A stretch of 33,705 nucleotides of DNA, from the NCBI GenBank assembly GCA_002336475.1, contig DDCX01000041.1:27874-61578 (forward strand), in the 5' to 3' direction. The notes beneath the pieces were generated by a model. That model had not been told where the DNA came from and ran no database searches. It was given only the letters and a program-made list of their open reading frames with translations. The position numbers and the translations under genes were made by a program. Below, one piece after another: positions 15,129-24,104 of the stretch. Origin of the DNA: Flavobacteriales bacterium UBA1995. GTDB lineage: Bacteria; Bacteroidota; Bacteroidia; Flavobacteriales_D; Sanyastnellaceae. Within the stretch, counting starts at the first letter, position 1; each line of letters begins with the position of its first letter.

Positions 15129-17249
15129 ATGCCGGAACCGCTCAGCGCCGCTACCCCCATCGAATTCCTCAAGGGAATCGGTCCGAAACGGGCGGAGGCG
15201 CTGGTAGAGGATCTTGGCATCAGGACTTGCGGTGACCTTCTGTTTCATCTGCCTTTTAGATACGAGGACAGGACCAAGTTCCACCGGGTATCCGAGGCTG
15301 TGCCGGGTCCGGTGCAGTTGCAGCTACGCGGCATCATTCGGACCTCCAATGAGGTCAAGCAAAAACGCGGAAGCCGCCTAGAGGCTGAATTTGTTGACGA
15401 GCACGGTGATGCCCTGTCTTTGGTGTGGTTCAAGGGTGTCAAATGGGTGGCCCGCAACCTGCCCATAGGCAAGCCTTGTGTAGTGTGGGGTCGGGTTTCG
15501 GAATTCAAGGGGGCCCGCAACATGGCCCATCCCGAAGTGCTAACTCTGCAGGAGGTCAAGTCTGCCTCAGCCCTGCATCCTGTCTATGGGTCGACCGAGC
15601 GGTTGGGTCGGTTTGGTCTTCATTCCAACGGCCTCGGCCAGGCTGTGGTCAGGTTGATGGGGATGTTGAGGGATGCCCATGGGCCACAATGGATGGAAGA
15701 GACCTTGCCCGAGGAGGTGTTAAAGTTGAGGGGCATGCCAGGTCTGGCTCCGGCGCTGGAGCATGTGCACCGGCCCGCCGACGCGAATGCAGAAAGGCTG
15801 GGCCGTTTCCGCCTCAAATTCGAGGAATTTCTTTTTCTACAGCTGCTTTTGGTGCAACACCGGAACCAACAGACCGTCCAACAGCGTGGGGCTGTTTTTG
15901 GTACTGTGGGGGAGATGTTCAACCGCTTCTATTCGGAGCACATACCCTTTGAGCTTACCGGAGCCCAAAAGCGGGTCATTCGGGAAATCCGCGAGGACAC
16001 GCGCAATGGGCTTCACATGAACCGATTGTTGCAGGGGGATGTGGGCAGTGGCAAAACGATGGTGGCGCTCCTGACGGCCCTGATCGCCATAGACAATGGG
16101 TGCCAAGTGTGCATCATGGCGCCTACAGAGATCTTGGCCCAGCAGCACTTTGAAGGGTTCCGAGAGATGTTGGGCGATCTCCCGATTCGGGTTGAGCTGC
16201 TGACCGGCTCGGTCAAAAAGGCCGATCGGAAGCCCATCTTGTCGGGACTCGTAGAGGGGACAGTCAACCTGCTTATCGGCACACACGCGGTGTTGGAACC
16301 GGCGGTTGAATTTCAAAATTTGGGGCTGGTGGTGATCGATGAGCAGCACAGGTTTGGGGTGGCACAAAGGGCGCGGTTGTGGGCCAAAGCCGCCATACCA
16401 CCGCACATCCTTGTGATGACAGCCACACCCATCCCAAGGACGTTGAGCATGACCGTTTATGGGGACCTCGATGTGAGTGTCATCGACGAGCTGCCTCCCG
16501 GCCGAAAGCCCATTCGCACTGTGCACAGGACCGATGCCCAGCGTTTGGGGGTCTTCGGTTTTATGAGGGATCAAATCGCACAAGGCCGACAGGTTTATGT
16601 GGTGTATCCCTTGATCGAAGAGTCATCGCAGCTTGATTACAAGGACTTGATGGACGGCTATGAAAGCCTTACCCGACATTTTCCACCGCCTGAGTTCCGT
16701 TTGAGCATTGTCCACGGGCGCATGAAGGCCGAAGACAAAGACGCGGAAATGCGGAGGTTCGCAGAAGGGACCACACAAATCATGGTGGCCACAACGGTAA
16801 TCGAGGTGGGGGTCAACGTTCCCAATGCATCTGTAATGGTCATTGAAAGTGCGGAACGGTTTGGGCTGAGTCAGTTGCACCAGTTGCGAGGGCGGGTCGG
16901 CCGAGGAGCGGCTCAGAGCTTTTGCATTTTGATGAGCGACAAGGAATTGGGAAAGGAAGCCCGCCGCCGACTCGAGACCATGTGCCGGACGCAGGACGGA
17001 TTTGAAATCGCAGAAGTTGACTTAGAACTCCGGGGGCCAGGCGATCTCATGGGGACAAAGCAGAGCGGAGTGCTTGACTTAAAGGTGGCTGACCTTGTCA
17101 AGGACCGCGCCCTGTTGGAGGATGCCCGCGATGTGGCCCGGCGCATCTTAAAGCAGGACCCTGAGCTGAACCGCCCGGTTCATGCCCTGCTGCGGTCTGG
17201 GGTAGAGAGACTCAGGGCATCAAGGCCCGACTGGAGCCGCATTTCCTAA
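15129..17249 (+). CDS. recG: ATP-dependent DNA helicase RecG
   Basis: Branch-migrating helicase that remodels stalled forks and Holliday junctions; 706 residues, normal for RecG. The N-terminal wedge/OB domain begins with PIEFLKGIGPKRAEAL. Helicase motifs follow in order: Walker A GDVGSGKT (303-310), APTEILAQQH, DEQH (404-407), MTATPIPRTL, and the RecG-typical QLHQLRGRVGRG near the C-terminus. The TRG-like end with CRTQDGFEIAEVDLELRGPGD is also present. It sits directly behind pdhC, so it is probably on the same transcript, although the functions are unrelated. Confidence 0.97.
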   Translation: MPEPLSAATPIEFLKGIGPKRAEALVEDLGIRTCGDLLFHLPFRYEDRTKFHRVSEAVPGPVQLQLRGIIRTSNEVKQKRGSRLEAEFVDEHGDALSLVWFKGVKWVARNLPIGKPCVVWGRVSEFKGARNMAHPEVLTLQEVKSASALHPVYGSTERLGRFGLHSNGLGQAVVRLMGMLRDAHGPQWMEETLPEEVLKLRGMPGLAPALEHVHRPADANAERLGRFRLKFEEFLFLQLLLVQHRNQQTVQQRGAVFGTVGEMFNRFYSEHIPFELTGAQKRVIREIREDTRNGLHMNRLLQGDVGSGKTMVALLTALIAIDNGCQVCIMAPTEILAQQHFEGFREMLGDLPIRVELLTGSVKKADRKPILSGLVEGTVNLLIGTHAVLEPAVEFQNLGLVVIDEQHRFGVAQRARLWAKAAIPPHILVMTATPIPRTLSMTVYGDLDVSVIDELPPGRKPIRTVHRTDAQRLGVFGFMRDQIAQGRQVYVVYPLIEESSQLDYKDLMDGYESLTRHFPPPEFRLSIVHGRMKAEDKDAEMRRFAEGTTQIMVATTVIEVGVNVPNASVMVIESAERFGLSQLHQLRGRVGRGAAQSFCILMSDKELGKEARRRLETMCRTQDGFEIAEVDLELRGPGDLMGTKQSGVLDLKVADLVKDRALLEDARDVARRILKQDPELNRPVHALLRSGVERLRASRPDWSRIS

Positions 17250-17348
17250 CCCGTGAGGGCGGGCTGTTCTGCAGCGTTGGTGTCTGCATCCATTGTAGGA
17301 ATGGGGAAATTCTCATCGGGGTGCCGTTCAATGCTCAGGTCAGGCGCA

Positions 17349-17356
17349 TAAATTGG
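17349..17356 (+). promoter_or_regulatory. Weak promoter-like element TAAATTGG before the gene at 17362
   Basis: One base differs from TAnnTTTG (G for the third T), and the following bases are CCCC. It starts 13 bases before the ATG, a spacing close to that of the three 15-base cases. It is tentative and has no clear -33 partner. Confidence 0.25.
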
Positions 17357-17361
17357 CCCCA

Positions 17362-18300
17362 ATGAACGCGGGTGGAACAACTTTTTGGATGGCCTTGGTG
17401 GTGGCCTTGTGCCTTGCTGGCGGCAGCACTTGGGCTTTTTTATCTGGAAAAAAGGCACCGGCTCAGACCGCAATGGACCGCGCGCCCATTGCTTTAGAGG
17501 AAACAGCTGACATACCTGCAGGCGTCGTCCAATCGGATGCGGAAGTGCCCTCAGCAGATGAGGATGTGGAGGCAGACGTCACCTTTAGTTTTGCCAATGA
17601 GGTTGTAAGGTTTGAAGATGACGTCTACCTGGAACAGGACGACCTCTTCATGGTCACCTGCCGCAACCCTGCGGGAGATCGAATGTGGGACTACGAAATG
17701 GATGCCCCTTTGATTACTGGCGTTCGGCCCGATGCCAATGACGATGGCCCCCGAGAGTTTCTCTTGGTGGACGCTCGGCAAGGGGTTGGACTCGACCCTG
17801 AAGGAAGGCCGATTACAGGTTTCAACTTCAAGCCTTCAGAAGCCATTACCAGCTTCGCTATGGTGGATTATGAGGGCGATGGCCGAGAACGGTATTTGTT
17901 TGGATTGGCCGATGGCCGCATTCTGAACTACCGCAATTTGGGGGAGCTAACGCCGGGATGGAAGCACTCTTCGAAAGGCAGAGGGGTACAGGCCATTGCA
18001 CATTTGCGCGCTGGACGGAAGGACTACATCTGCACCGTCGATGAAGGCGGAGTTGTCATGCTGCTCAAGCGAAACGGTCAGCGCAGGGTGCGGACTCCGG
18101 TCCAATTGCACCAGGTTGCTGGAAGCCGCGCTGTGGCCTTTAATGTTCGCGCAGACATCGGATCGAGTACCATCATCTCTCGAGATGCGGAGGGTGCCGC
18201 ACAGTCCAGAAGTTTTGGAGACGGGATTGCCCGTCCTGCATCTGCGTCTGAGCAGCAATTGTTAGAAGCAGCCGAGGGCCGAATCTACATGGAAGAATGA
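17362..18300 (+). CDS. Membrane-anchored protein of unknown function with propeller-like repeats
   Basis: I do not recognise this 312-residue protein. It has one N-terminal hydrophobic segment (about 8-27), a signal anchor or uncleaved signal, followed by an acidic, Ala-rich linker to about residue 75. The remainder contains repeated short strand-turn units such as VRPDANDDGPREFLLV, FAMVDYEGDGRERYLFGLADGRI and VDEGGVVMLLKRNGQ. These look like blades of a small beta-propeller with D-x-D/N-x-D-type turns, so the domain probably lies outside the cytosolic membrane. The ATG at 17362 was preferred to a TTG three codons upstream. The gene converges on the acyl-CoA dehydrogenase with only 4 bases between stops. 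No function is proposed. Confidence 0.75.
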   Translation: MNAGGTTFWMALVVALCLAGGSTWAFLSGKKAPAQTAMDRAPIALEETADIPAGVVQSDAEVPSADEDVEADVTFSFANEVVRFEDDVYLEQDDLFMVTCRNPAGDRMWDYEMDAPLITGVRPDANDDGPREFLLVDARQGVGLDPEGRPITGFNFKPSEAITSFAMVDYEGDGRERYLFGLADGRILNYRNLGELTPGWKHSSKGRGVQAIAHLRAGRKDYICTVDEGGVVMLLKRNGQRRVRTPVQLHQVAGSRAVAFNVRADIGSSTIISRDAEGAAQSRSFGDGIARPASASEQQLLEAAEGRIYMEE

Positions 18301-18304
18301 GCGT

Positions 18305-19447
18305 TTAGCCTTGCAGGATGGCACGTGAAATCACGATGCGCTGCACTTCACTCGTGCCTTCGTAGATCTGGGTGATTTTGGAGTCCCGCATGAGCCTTTC
18401 TACATGGTACTCCTTCACAAACCCGTAACCCCCGTGGATTTGAACGGCTTGGTCTGAGGCCCGCCCCGCCACTTCAGAAGCGTAGAGCTTGGCCATAGAG
18501 CTGGCGAGGTCATAATCCTCTCCCTGGTCCTTGAGCCATGCCGCCTTTAAACAGAGCATGCGCGCTGCTTCTACTTCTGTGGCCATGTCGGCCAGTTTGA
18601 ATGCTATGGCCTGGTGCTTGTGAATTTCCTTGCCAAATGCCTTGCGCTCTTTAGAGTAAGCCAGCGCGAATTCCAAAGAGCCAGATGCAATGCCCAAAGC
18701 TTGAGCGGCGATGCCAATGCGTCCGCCGGCCAAGGTTTTCATGGCGAATTTGAAACCAAATCCATCTTCGCCAAGTCGGTTGGCTTTTGGCACTTTGACG
18801 TCTTGAAACATCAGGGTGTGCGTGTCGCTGCCACGGATGCCCATCTTGTCTTCTTTGGCACCGACCGTAAAGCCCTCCATACTCCGCTCTACAATGAGGC
18901 AATTGATGCCGCGGTGTCCTTTGTCAGCGTCGGTTTGGGCAATGACCAGGTAGGTGCTAGCAGAACCGCCGTTTGTGATCCAGTTTTTGGTGCCGTTCAA
19001 CAGATAATGGTCACCCATATCTATGGCGGTCGTGCGTTGACTCGTGGCATCACTGCCCGCCTCGGGCTCGCTCAAACAGAAGGCGCCAATTTTTTCGCCT
19101 CGGGCCAATGGCGCGAGGTATTTCTCCTTTTGTTCTTCGGTACCATACTCCTCCAATCCCCAACAAACCAATGAGTTGTTGACCGACACACAGACTGAGG
19201 CTGAGGCGTCGATTTTGGAAAGCTCTTCCATGGCGAGGACGTAGCTTACGGTGTCCATGCCGCTCCCACCATATTTGGGGTCCACCATCATCCCCATAAA
19301 GCCCAGCTCACCGAGCTGTTTGACTTCCTCAGCAGGAAAACGTTGGGCATTGTCCCGCTCTATAACGCCTGGTTTCAGGACGTTTTGGGCGAAATCACGT
19401 GCGGCATCACGTACCGCTTTCTGTTCTTCAGAGAGTTCCAGGATCAT
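18305..19447 (-). CDS. Acyl-CoA dehydrogenase (short/medium-chain type)
   Basis: FAD-dependent enzyme of 380 residues that introduces the alpha-beta double bond into acyl-CoA in beta-oxidation or amino acid degradation, passing electrons to ETF. Landmarks are GAFCLSEPEAGSDA, NGTKNWITNGG, the segment YSKERKAFGKEIHKHQAI, and QIHGGYGFVKEYHVERLMRD. The C-terminal IYEGTSEVQRIVISR holds the likely catalytic Glu of the butyryl-CoA dehydrogenase class. An upstream in-frame ATG at 19477 overlaps the promoter element, so the ATG at 19447 (MILELSEEQKAVRDAA) is preferred. The gene stands alone, divergent from anmK. Confidence 0.93.
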   Translation of the reverse strand: MILELSEEQKAVRDAARDFAQNVLKPGVIERDNAQRFPAEEVKQLGELGFMGMMVDPKYGGSGMDTVSYVLAMEELSKIDASASVCVSVNNSLVCWGLEEYGTEEQKEKYLAPLARGEKIGAFCLSEPEAGSDATSQRTTAIDMGDHYLLNGTKNWITNGGSASTYLVIAQTDADKGHRGINCLIVERSMEGFTVGAKEDKMGIRGSDTHTLMFQDVKVPKANRLGEDGFGFKFAMKTLAGGRIGIAAQALGIASGSLEFALAYSKERKAFGKEIHKHQAIAFKLADMATEVEAARMLCLKAAWLKDQGEDYDLASSMAKLYASEVAGRASDQAVQIHGGYGFVKEYHVERLMRDSKITQIYEGTSEVQRIVISRAILQG

Positions 19448-19474
19448 TGCAGGGAGGCTCGTTATTTCCGTGGG

Positions 19475-19482
19475 CAAAGATA
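19475..19482 (-). promoter_or_regulatory. -7 promoter element of the acyl-CoA dehydrogenase gene, TATCTTTG
   Basis: A perfect TAnnTTTG match on the minus strand, followed by CCC. It lies 27 bases upstream of the ATG at 19447 and overlaps the alternative start at 19477, arguing against that start. No -33 TTG was evident. Confidence 0.55.
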
Positions 19483-19509
19483 GCCCATACCCCTTGCTGC
19501 GCCGCGCTC

Positions 19510-20625
19510 ATGGCTGAATCGACCTTGGTGATCGGAACAATGTCGGGGACATCATGCGATGGGTTCGATGCTGCCTTGTGCCGAATCGGCAATGACAGCG
19601 GGGACGTAGAGTTGCTGGAAGTCAGGCAGATGGACTACCCTTTGCGTTGGGTAAAGGTCTTGCGGAACCTCGGCGAATGTGCCCCTAAAGAGGCTTCGGA
19701 AATCGAGGTTGAATGGTCGGCTTGGGTCTTGAATGCCCTGGAGGGCTGCCTCAAGGATTGGGAAGGCAAATACGGTTCGCCTGCGCTCATGGGCTTCAGT
19801 GGCCATACTTGGTTCCACGAACCGAACGGACGGGGTACATCTGCCATTGGGGATGCGCAAATGATGGCCGATGCCTTGGGGATTCCAGTAGTCGCGGATT
19901 ACCGCTCAGCCGATGTTGCTGCGGGAGGTCAAGGCGCTCCTTTGGTCCCCTTGTTTGATGCCCATGCCTTTGGTGTATATGGATGCTGCATCAACCTTGG
20001 AGGCATAGCCAATGCAACGGTCCTGCCGCCTGAATCGGTGCAGGTGCGCGCATGGGATGTGGTGGGGTGCAACCTGCTCCTAAACCGTCAAGCAGGCCGG
20101 TTGGGTATGGAGTACGATGCCGATGGAGGGGCTGCGTCACGGGGTCGATTGGATGCAGCGGCCAAAACCAAGCTGGACCAATGGGCTTATCTGCAGACAG
20201 CCCCACCAAAGTCACTGGCCGCAGAGGACTTGATGGAATTGCATGACATTCTCGATGACATAGCCCTGCCTGAAGACGCCTTGTGCACTGCAGTAGAGTG
20301 GATCGCAGAGGCCATGGTGCGGTCTTTGAAGTTGAGTCCCTTAGGCGGTCGTGTCCTCCTCACGGGAGGAGGCGCCCATCATGGGGTGCTGGTCCATCGC
20401 ATTGCCCACCACATGCCACAGGGATGGACCATCGAAGTCCCCGATCGATCGTGGGTTGATGGCAAAGAAGCGGCGGCATTTGCATGGCTTGCGTGGCGAA
20501 CGATGCAGGGGCTCCCGACTTCATTGGCCTCTGTGACTGGAGCCAAGTCAGACATTTGTGGAGGCAGGGTCTTCGGTACCTTCGCAAGACAACAGAAGGA
20601 ACGAGACCTTCGTGGAATTGAATGA
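19510..20625 (+). CDS. anmK: Anhydro-N-acetylmuramic acid kinase
   Basis: Cytosolic kinase of cell-wall recycling that hydrolyses and phosphorylates 1,6-anhydro-MurNAc to MurNAc-6-phosphate; 371 residues, as expected. The N-terminal phosphate-binding loop GTMSGTSCDGFD (9-20) is diagnostic. FSGHTWFHEP, QMMADALGIPVVADYRSADV, FINLGGIAN-like INLGGIANATVL, and LLTGGGAHHGVLV also fit. Longer in-frame starts exist upstream in the gap to the acyl-CoA dehydrogenase, but ATG 19510 gives the canonical N-terminus. The stop overlaps the start of the next gene by four bases (ATGA), indicating translational coupling. Confidence 0.94.
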   Translation: MAESTLVIGTMSGTSCDGFDAALCRIGNDSGDVELLEVRQMDYPLRWVKVLRNLGECAPKEASEIEVEWSAWVLNALEGCLKDWEGKYGSPALMGFSGHTWFHEPNGRGTSAIGDAQMMADALGIPVVADYRSADVAAGGQGAPLVPLFDAHAFGVYGCCINLGGIANATVLPPESVQVRAWDVVGCNLLLNRQAGRLGMEYDADGGAASRGRLDAAAKTKLDQWAYLQTAPPKSLAAEDLMELHDILDDIALPEDALCTAVEWIAEAMVRSLKLSPLGGRVLLTGGGAHHGVLVHRIAHHMPQGWTIEVPDRSWVDGKEAAAFAWLAWRTMQGLPTSLASVTGAKSDICGGRVFGTFARQQKERDLRGIE

Positions 20626-21857
20626 TGAAAGAACTGCTCGAACGCTACAGCCAAAGGCCTCCGGAAATCGTTTTTGAATGGTCTGATTCTGAAACAGAGG
20701 CCCGTGGTTGGGTCGTGATTAACAGTTTGCGTGGGGGCGCTGCTGGTGGCGGAACGCGCATGCGCAAAGGCCTGGACAAAGGAGAAGTGATTTCCCTCGC
20801 CAAAACCATGGAGATCAAGTTCACCGTCAGTGGACCTCAAATCGGAGGGGCTAAAAGCGGCATCAACTTCGACCCGAGCGACCCCCGAAAAGAGGGGGTG
20901 CTGCGCCGATGGTACAAAGCTGTTACACCTCTGCTCAAGCACTATTACGGGACAGGAGGCGACTTGAACGTCGATGCTGGCAAGGAAGTCATTCCCATGA
21001 CGGAGGCCTGTGGAGTTTGGCACCCTCAGGAGGGCGTCTTTAACGGGCACTTTAAGCCCAACGAAGCCCAGAAAGTCCGCCGCATTGGACACTTGCGTCA
21101 AGGCGTGAGTCAGGTGGTCGAAGACTCCGATTTTCTGCCCGACGGAGGTGGAGTTCGGTTCCGCGTAGCGGATTTGATCACGGGGTATGGCGTGGCAGAA
21201 TCGGTCCGTCATTTCTACAGCCTTTACGGCGGCGAGGTCAAAGGCAAACGGGTCTTGATTCAAGGCTGGGGAAACGTTGGGGCTGCGGCCGCTTTGTACC
21301 TCGCGAAGCAAGGGGCAGTAATCACGGGCATCATTGACCGCGCCGGGGGAATCCTCCAGCCGGCGGGCATGGGGTTGGATGAGGTTCGGTCGCTGTTTCT
21401 CGCCAAAGAAGGCAACGCCCTGATTGCCGATAAGCTGACGCCTTTTGAGGACGTTCAAGCCGCCATTTGGGACGTAGGTGCGGAGGTGTTTTTGCCCTGT
21501 GCGGCCTCCCGATTGGTAACCCAAGACCAGCTCGACCGGATGCTCCAGTCAGGACTCGAGGTCATTTCTGCCGGTGCCAATGTCCCCTTCGCAGACCAGG
21601 AGATTTTCCATGGTCCCATCGCTGAAAAAGCGGACCACAGTTGTGCCGTCATTCCCGATTTCATCGCCAATTGTGGCATGGCTCGGGTGTTTGCTTATTT
21701 GATGGGGGATGGACAGGTGAGCCTGTCCGACGCCGCCATTTTTGGCGATACATCTGATTGCATTCGTTCGGCCATGGAGCGCTGCCATGCGCGGAATCCT
21801 GAAAATCAAGGACTTTCGGCTACAGCCATGTCCATCGCCCTAGAACAACTGGTCTAA
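20622..21857 (+). CDS. Glu/Leu/Phe/Val-family amino acid dehydrogenase
   Basis: NAD(P)-dependent oxidative deaminase of 411 residues. The N-terminal catalytic domain has GGTRMRKG, KFTVSGPQIGGAKSGI with the likely catalytic lysine at 78, and GTGGDLNVDAGKEV. The dinucleotide fold starts at IQGWGNVGAAAA (about 213-224). A segment at about 127-180 (GVWHPQEGVFNG to LPDGGGVRFRV) separates the two and differs from classical GdhA or leucine dehydrogenase. The enzyme is therefore best left at family level; glutamate, leucine or valine are possible substrates. It overlaps anmK by 4 bases and nhaD follows after 18 bases, so the three probably form one operon. Confidence 0.85.
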   Translation: MMKELLERYSQRPPEIVFEWSDSETEARGWVVINSLRGGAAGGGTRMRKGLDKGEVISLAKTMEIKFTVSGPQIGGAKSGINFDPSDPRKEGVLRRWYKAVTPLLKHYYGTGGDLNVDAGKEVIPMTEACGVWHPQEGVFNGHFKPNEAQKVRRIGHLRQGVSQVVEDSDFLPDGGGVRFRVADLITGYGVAESVRHFYSLYGGEVKGKRVLIQGWGNVGAAAALYLAKQGAVITGIIDRAGGILQPAGMGLDEVRSLFLAKEGNALIADKLTPFEDVQAAIWDVGAEVFLPCAASRLVTQDQLDRMLQSGLEVISAGANVPFADQEIFHGPIAEKADHSCAVIPDFIANCGMARVFAYLMGDGQVSLSDAAIFGDTSDCIRSAMERCHARNPENQGLSATAMSIALEQLV

Positions 21858-21875
21858 TTCACAGATTTATTCAAT

Positions 21876-23252
21876 ATGGCCACCATTCTCATTGTCATTT
21901 TCGTTGTTGGATACCTGTTCATTGCGCTGGAGCACAACCTGCACATAGACAAAGCGGCCAGTGCATTGATCACCGGGACACTTTGCTGGGCCGTTCTGGT
22001 GCTGGGCTGGCATGAAGCCCCTGCGCACCTTGTAGAGGCCTATCAGGCTTTTGACCATGGTGATGGTGGACATGGCACCCTCAAGGTGTTCTTTGAGCAC
22101 AGGCTGCTGCACCACATGGAAGAAATCGCCAGCATTCTGTTCTTTTTGCTGGGGGCCATGACGATTGTTGAGCTTGTGGATGCCCACAACGGATTTGCGG
22201 TGATCACCGACAAGATCACCACCCGAAAAAAGGGGCGTTTGCTGTGGATCATTGGAATCCTCACCTTCTTTTTCTCTGCAGCGCTGGACAACCTCACGAC
22301 ATCCATTGTCATGATCTCTCTGTTGCGCAAGTTGATTGCCGACAAGCCCACGCGATGGCTTTATGCCGGCGCGGTCATCATATGTGCGAATGCGGGCGGC
22401 GCTTGGTCCCCCATTGGAGACGTGACGACCACCATGCTTTGGATCGGGGGACAGTTGACCACTCCGGTCATTGTAGCCAACCTCATTCTTCCCAGCATCG
22501 TCTGCATGGTGGTGCCCCTCACCATCATGTCCATTCGGATGAAAGGGGAGGTCGAACGCCCCAAGTTGCTGGATCCCGATGAGGCATCCGATCCCACTTC
22601 AAAGGGAGAGCGCAACCTGATTTTTGCCATGGGCGTCAGCGGATTGCTGTTCGTTCCCATTTTTAAGACGGTCACACATCTGCCTCCATTTATGGGGATG
22701 ATGATGTCACTGGGCGTCTTGTGGTTGACCACTGAGGTGTTGCACCGGTCCAAAAACGAACAGGAGCGCAAGACCCTGAGTGTGGTGGGCGTTTTGCGCA
22801 AAATCGACACGGCTTCAGTCATGTTTTTCCTGGGCATTTTGCTGGCTGTAGCGGCATTGCAAGAGGCGGGACATTTGATCCTGACTGCGGATTGGTTGCG
22901 CGAATCTTTAGGCGATGTGTACCTCATTAATGTCGCCATTGGCTTGTTGTCCGCCATCGTGGACAATGTGCCGCTTGTAGCGGCGAGCATGGGGATGTAT
23001 CCCATCGCTGACCCAGGTGCCACAGAATGGTTGGGTTATTTCGTCCAGGATGGTTTGTTCTGGCAGTTCCTCGCTTATTGCGCAGGAACAGGCGGTAGCG
23101 CGCTGATCATCGGAAGTGCAGCGGGGGTAGCTGTGATGGGACTGGAAAAGATTGATTTCGTCTGGTACCTCAAGCGGATGAGCCTTTTGGCCATTGCTGG
23201 ATACCTCGCAGGAGCGGGCGTGTACTGGCTCATGTTTGGGCTGGGCGCCTGA
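21876..23252 (+). CDS. nhaD: Na+/H+ antiporter NhaD
   Basis: Inner-membrane sodium/proton antiporter of the NhaD type (ion transporter superfamily), 458 residues with about twelve membrane segments. The N-terminus LFIALEHNLHIDKAASALITG, the segment MEEIASILFFLLGAMTIVELVDAHNGF, LDNLTTSIVMISLLRKL, ANAGGAWSPIGDVTTTMLWIGGQ and the late IVDNVPLVAASMGMY match the family. These antiporters are common in marine and alkaliphilic bacteria and expel Na+ at high pH. The location behind an ammonia-releasing dehydrogenase may be chance. Confidence 0.94.
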   Translation: MATILIVIFVVGYLFIALEHNLHIDKAASALITGTLCWAVLVLGWHEAPAHLVEAYQAFDHGDGGHGTLKVFFEHRLLHHMEEIASILFFLLGAMTIVELVDAHNGFAVITDKITTRKKGRLLWIIGILTFFFSAALDNLTTSIVMISLLRKLIADKPTRWLYAGAVIICANAGGAWSPIGDVTTTMLWIGGQLTTPVIVANLILPSIVCMVVPLTIMSIRMKGEVERPKLLDPDEASDPTSKGERNLIFAMGVSGLLFVPIFKTVTHLPPFMGMMMSLGVLWLTTEVLHRSKNEQERKTLSVVGVLRKIDTASVMFFLGILLAVAALQEAGHLILTADWLRESLGDVYLINVAIGLLSAIVDNVPLVAASMGMYPIADPGATEWLGYFVQDGLFWQFLAYCAGTGGSALIIGSAAGVAVMGLEKIDFVWYLKRMSLLAIAGYLAGAGVYWLMFGLGA

Positions 23253-23354
23253 ACGGGCAGGTGTGAACACTGGCACGGGGGAAACCCACCGCAGCAATCT
23301 GGGGTGAGGCATACGGAAACCGCGACCTTCGGCGTTGGACTTCAAGCCCACGTC

Positions 23355-24104
23355 ATGATCGCTACCCACATTCCCTCCTTCGTCCTGATGCGCATCCAGG
23401 ACTTGACCCTCGGTGGTACAACCGTCCAAGACCCCGGATCCGGAACAGATGCTGCAGCCGCTGCCGGTGAGGTCGTTACCCGCGATGTCTCCATCATGGA
23501 GCTGCTTATTTCCGGTGGTTGGTACATCATGCTGCCGCTGGCCATCATGAGTTTCATCGCGCTGTTCATCTTCTTTGAAAGGTCGATGGCGATCCGCAAG
23601 GCGGCCAAGGAAGACAAGGATTTCATGGCCAAACTCAAGGATTACCTGTCTGCGGGAAACTTGGATTCAGCCCGCAACCTCTGCGAGCAAAGTGGAACCC
23701 CCATTGCACGGATGCTGCACAAAGGCATTGCCCGCATCGGCAAACCGCTCAAGGACATTTCGACCAGCATCGAAAACGTGGGCAAGCTTGAGATTTACAG
23801 CATGGAGCGCAACCTGAGCACACTGGCGACCATTGCAGGTGCTGCCCCCATGATCGGTTTCTTGGGAACGGTCATCGGCATGGTGAACGTCTTTTTGGAC
23901 ATGGAGAGCGCCGGCATGGTGCGTGTAGACGACATTTCTTCCGGCACCAAGCAAGCCATGATCACGACCATTGTGGGCCTCATCGTGGGCATCATCGCCT
24001 ACATGGCGTACAACCACTTGGTCAGCCGCGTGAGCAAGGTGATCCATATGATGGAGGCCAGCTCGCTGGAGTTCATTGACATTCTCGAGGAACCCGCGCG
24101 CTGA
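23355..24104 (+). CDS. exbB: ExbB/TolQ/MotA family proton channel
   Basis: Inner-membrane subunit that uses the proton gradient to energise TonB; about 249 residues. Three membrane spans are visible: GGWYIMLPLAIMSFIALFIFFE, LATIAGAAPMIGFLGTVIGMV and TTIVGLIVGIIAYMAYNHLV, with the cytosolic part between the first and second. The start is uncertain: GTG 23304, ATG 23355 and ATG 23388 are all in frame. I took 23355, which gives a short N-terminal region without a clear signal peptide. exbD follows with a TGATG overlap, and a tonB gene comes next, which supports an ExbB rather than TolQ or MotA role. Confidence 0.88.
   Translation: MIATHIPSFVLMRIQDLTLGGTTVQDPGSGTDAAAAAGEVVTRDVSIMELLISGGWYIMLPLAIMSFIALFIFFERSMAIRKAAKEDKDFMAKLKDYLSAGNLDSARNLCEQSGTPIARMLHKGIARIGKPLKDISTSIENVGKLEIYSMERNLSTLATIAGAAPMIGFLGTVIGMVNVFLDMESAGMVRVDDISSGTKQAMITTIVGLIVGIIAYMAYNHLVSRVSKVIHMMEASSLEFIDILEEPAR

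Noticed and set aside
19448..19509. TACCCCTTGC considered as the anmK promoter
   Set aside because: It needs two extra bases to fit TAnnTTTG, so it is too weak to list as a feature.
20379..21524. A 381-codon minus-strand open frame opposite anmK and the amino acid dehydrogenase
   Set aside because: Both plus-strand genes are well supported by motifs, and the antisense translation shows no coherent domain.
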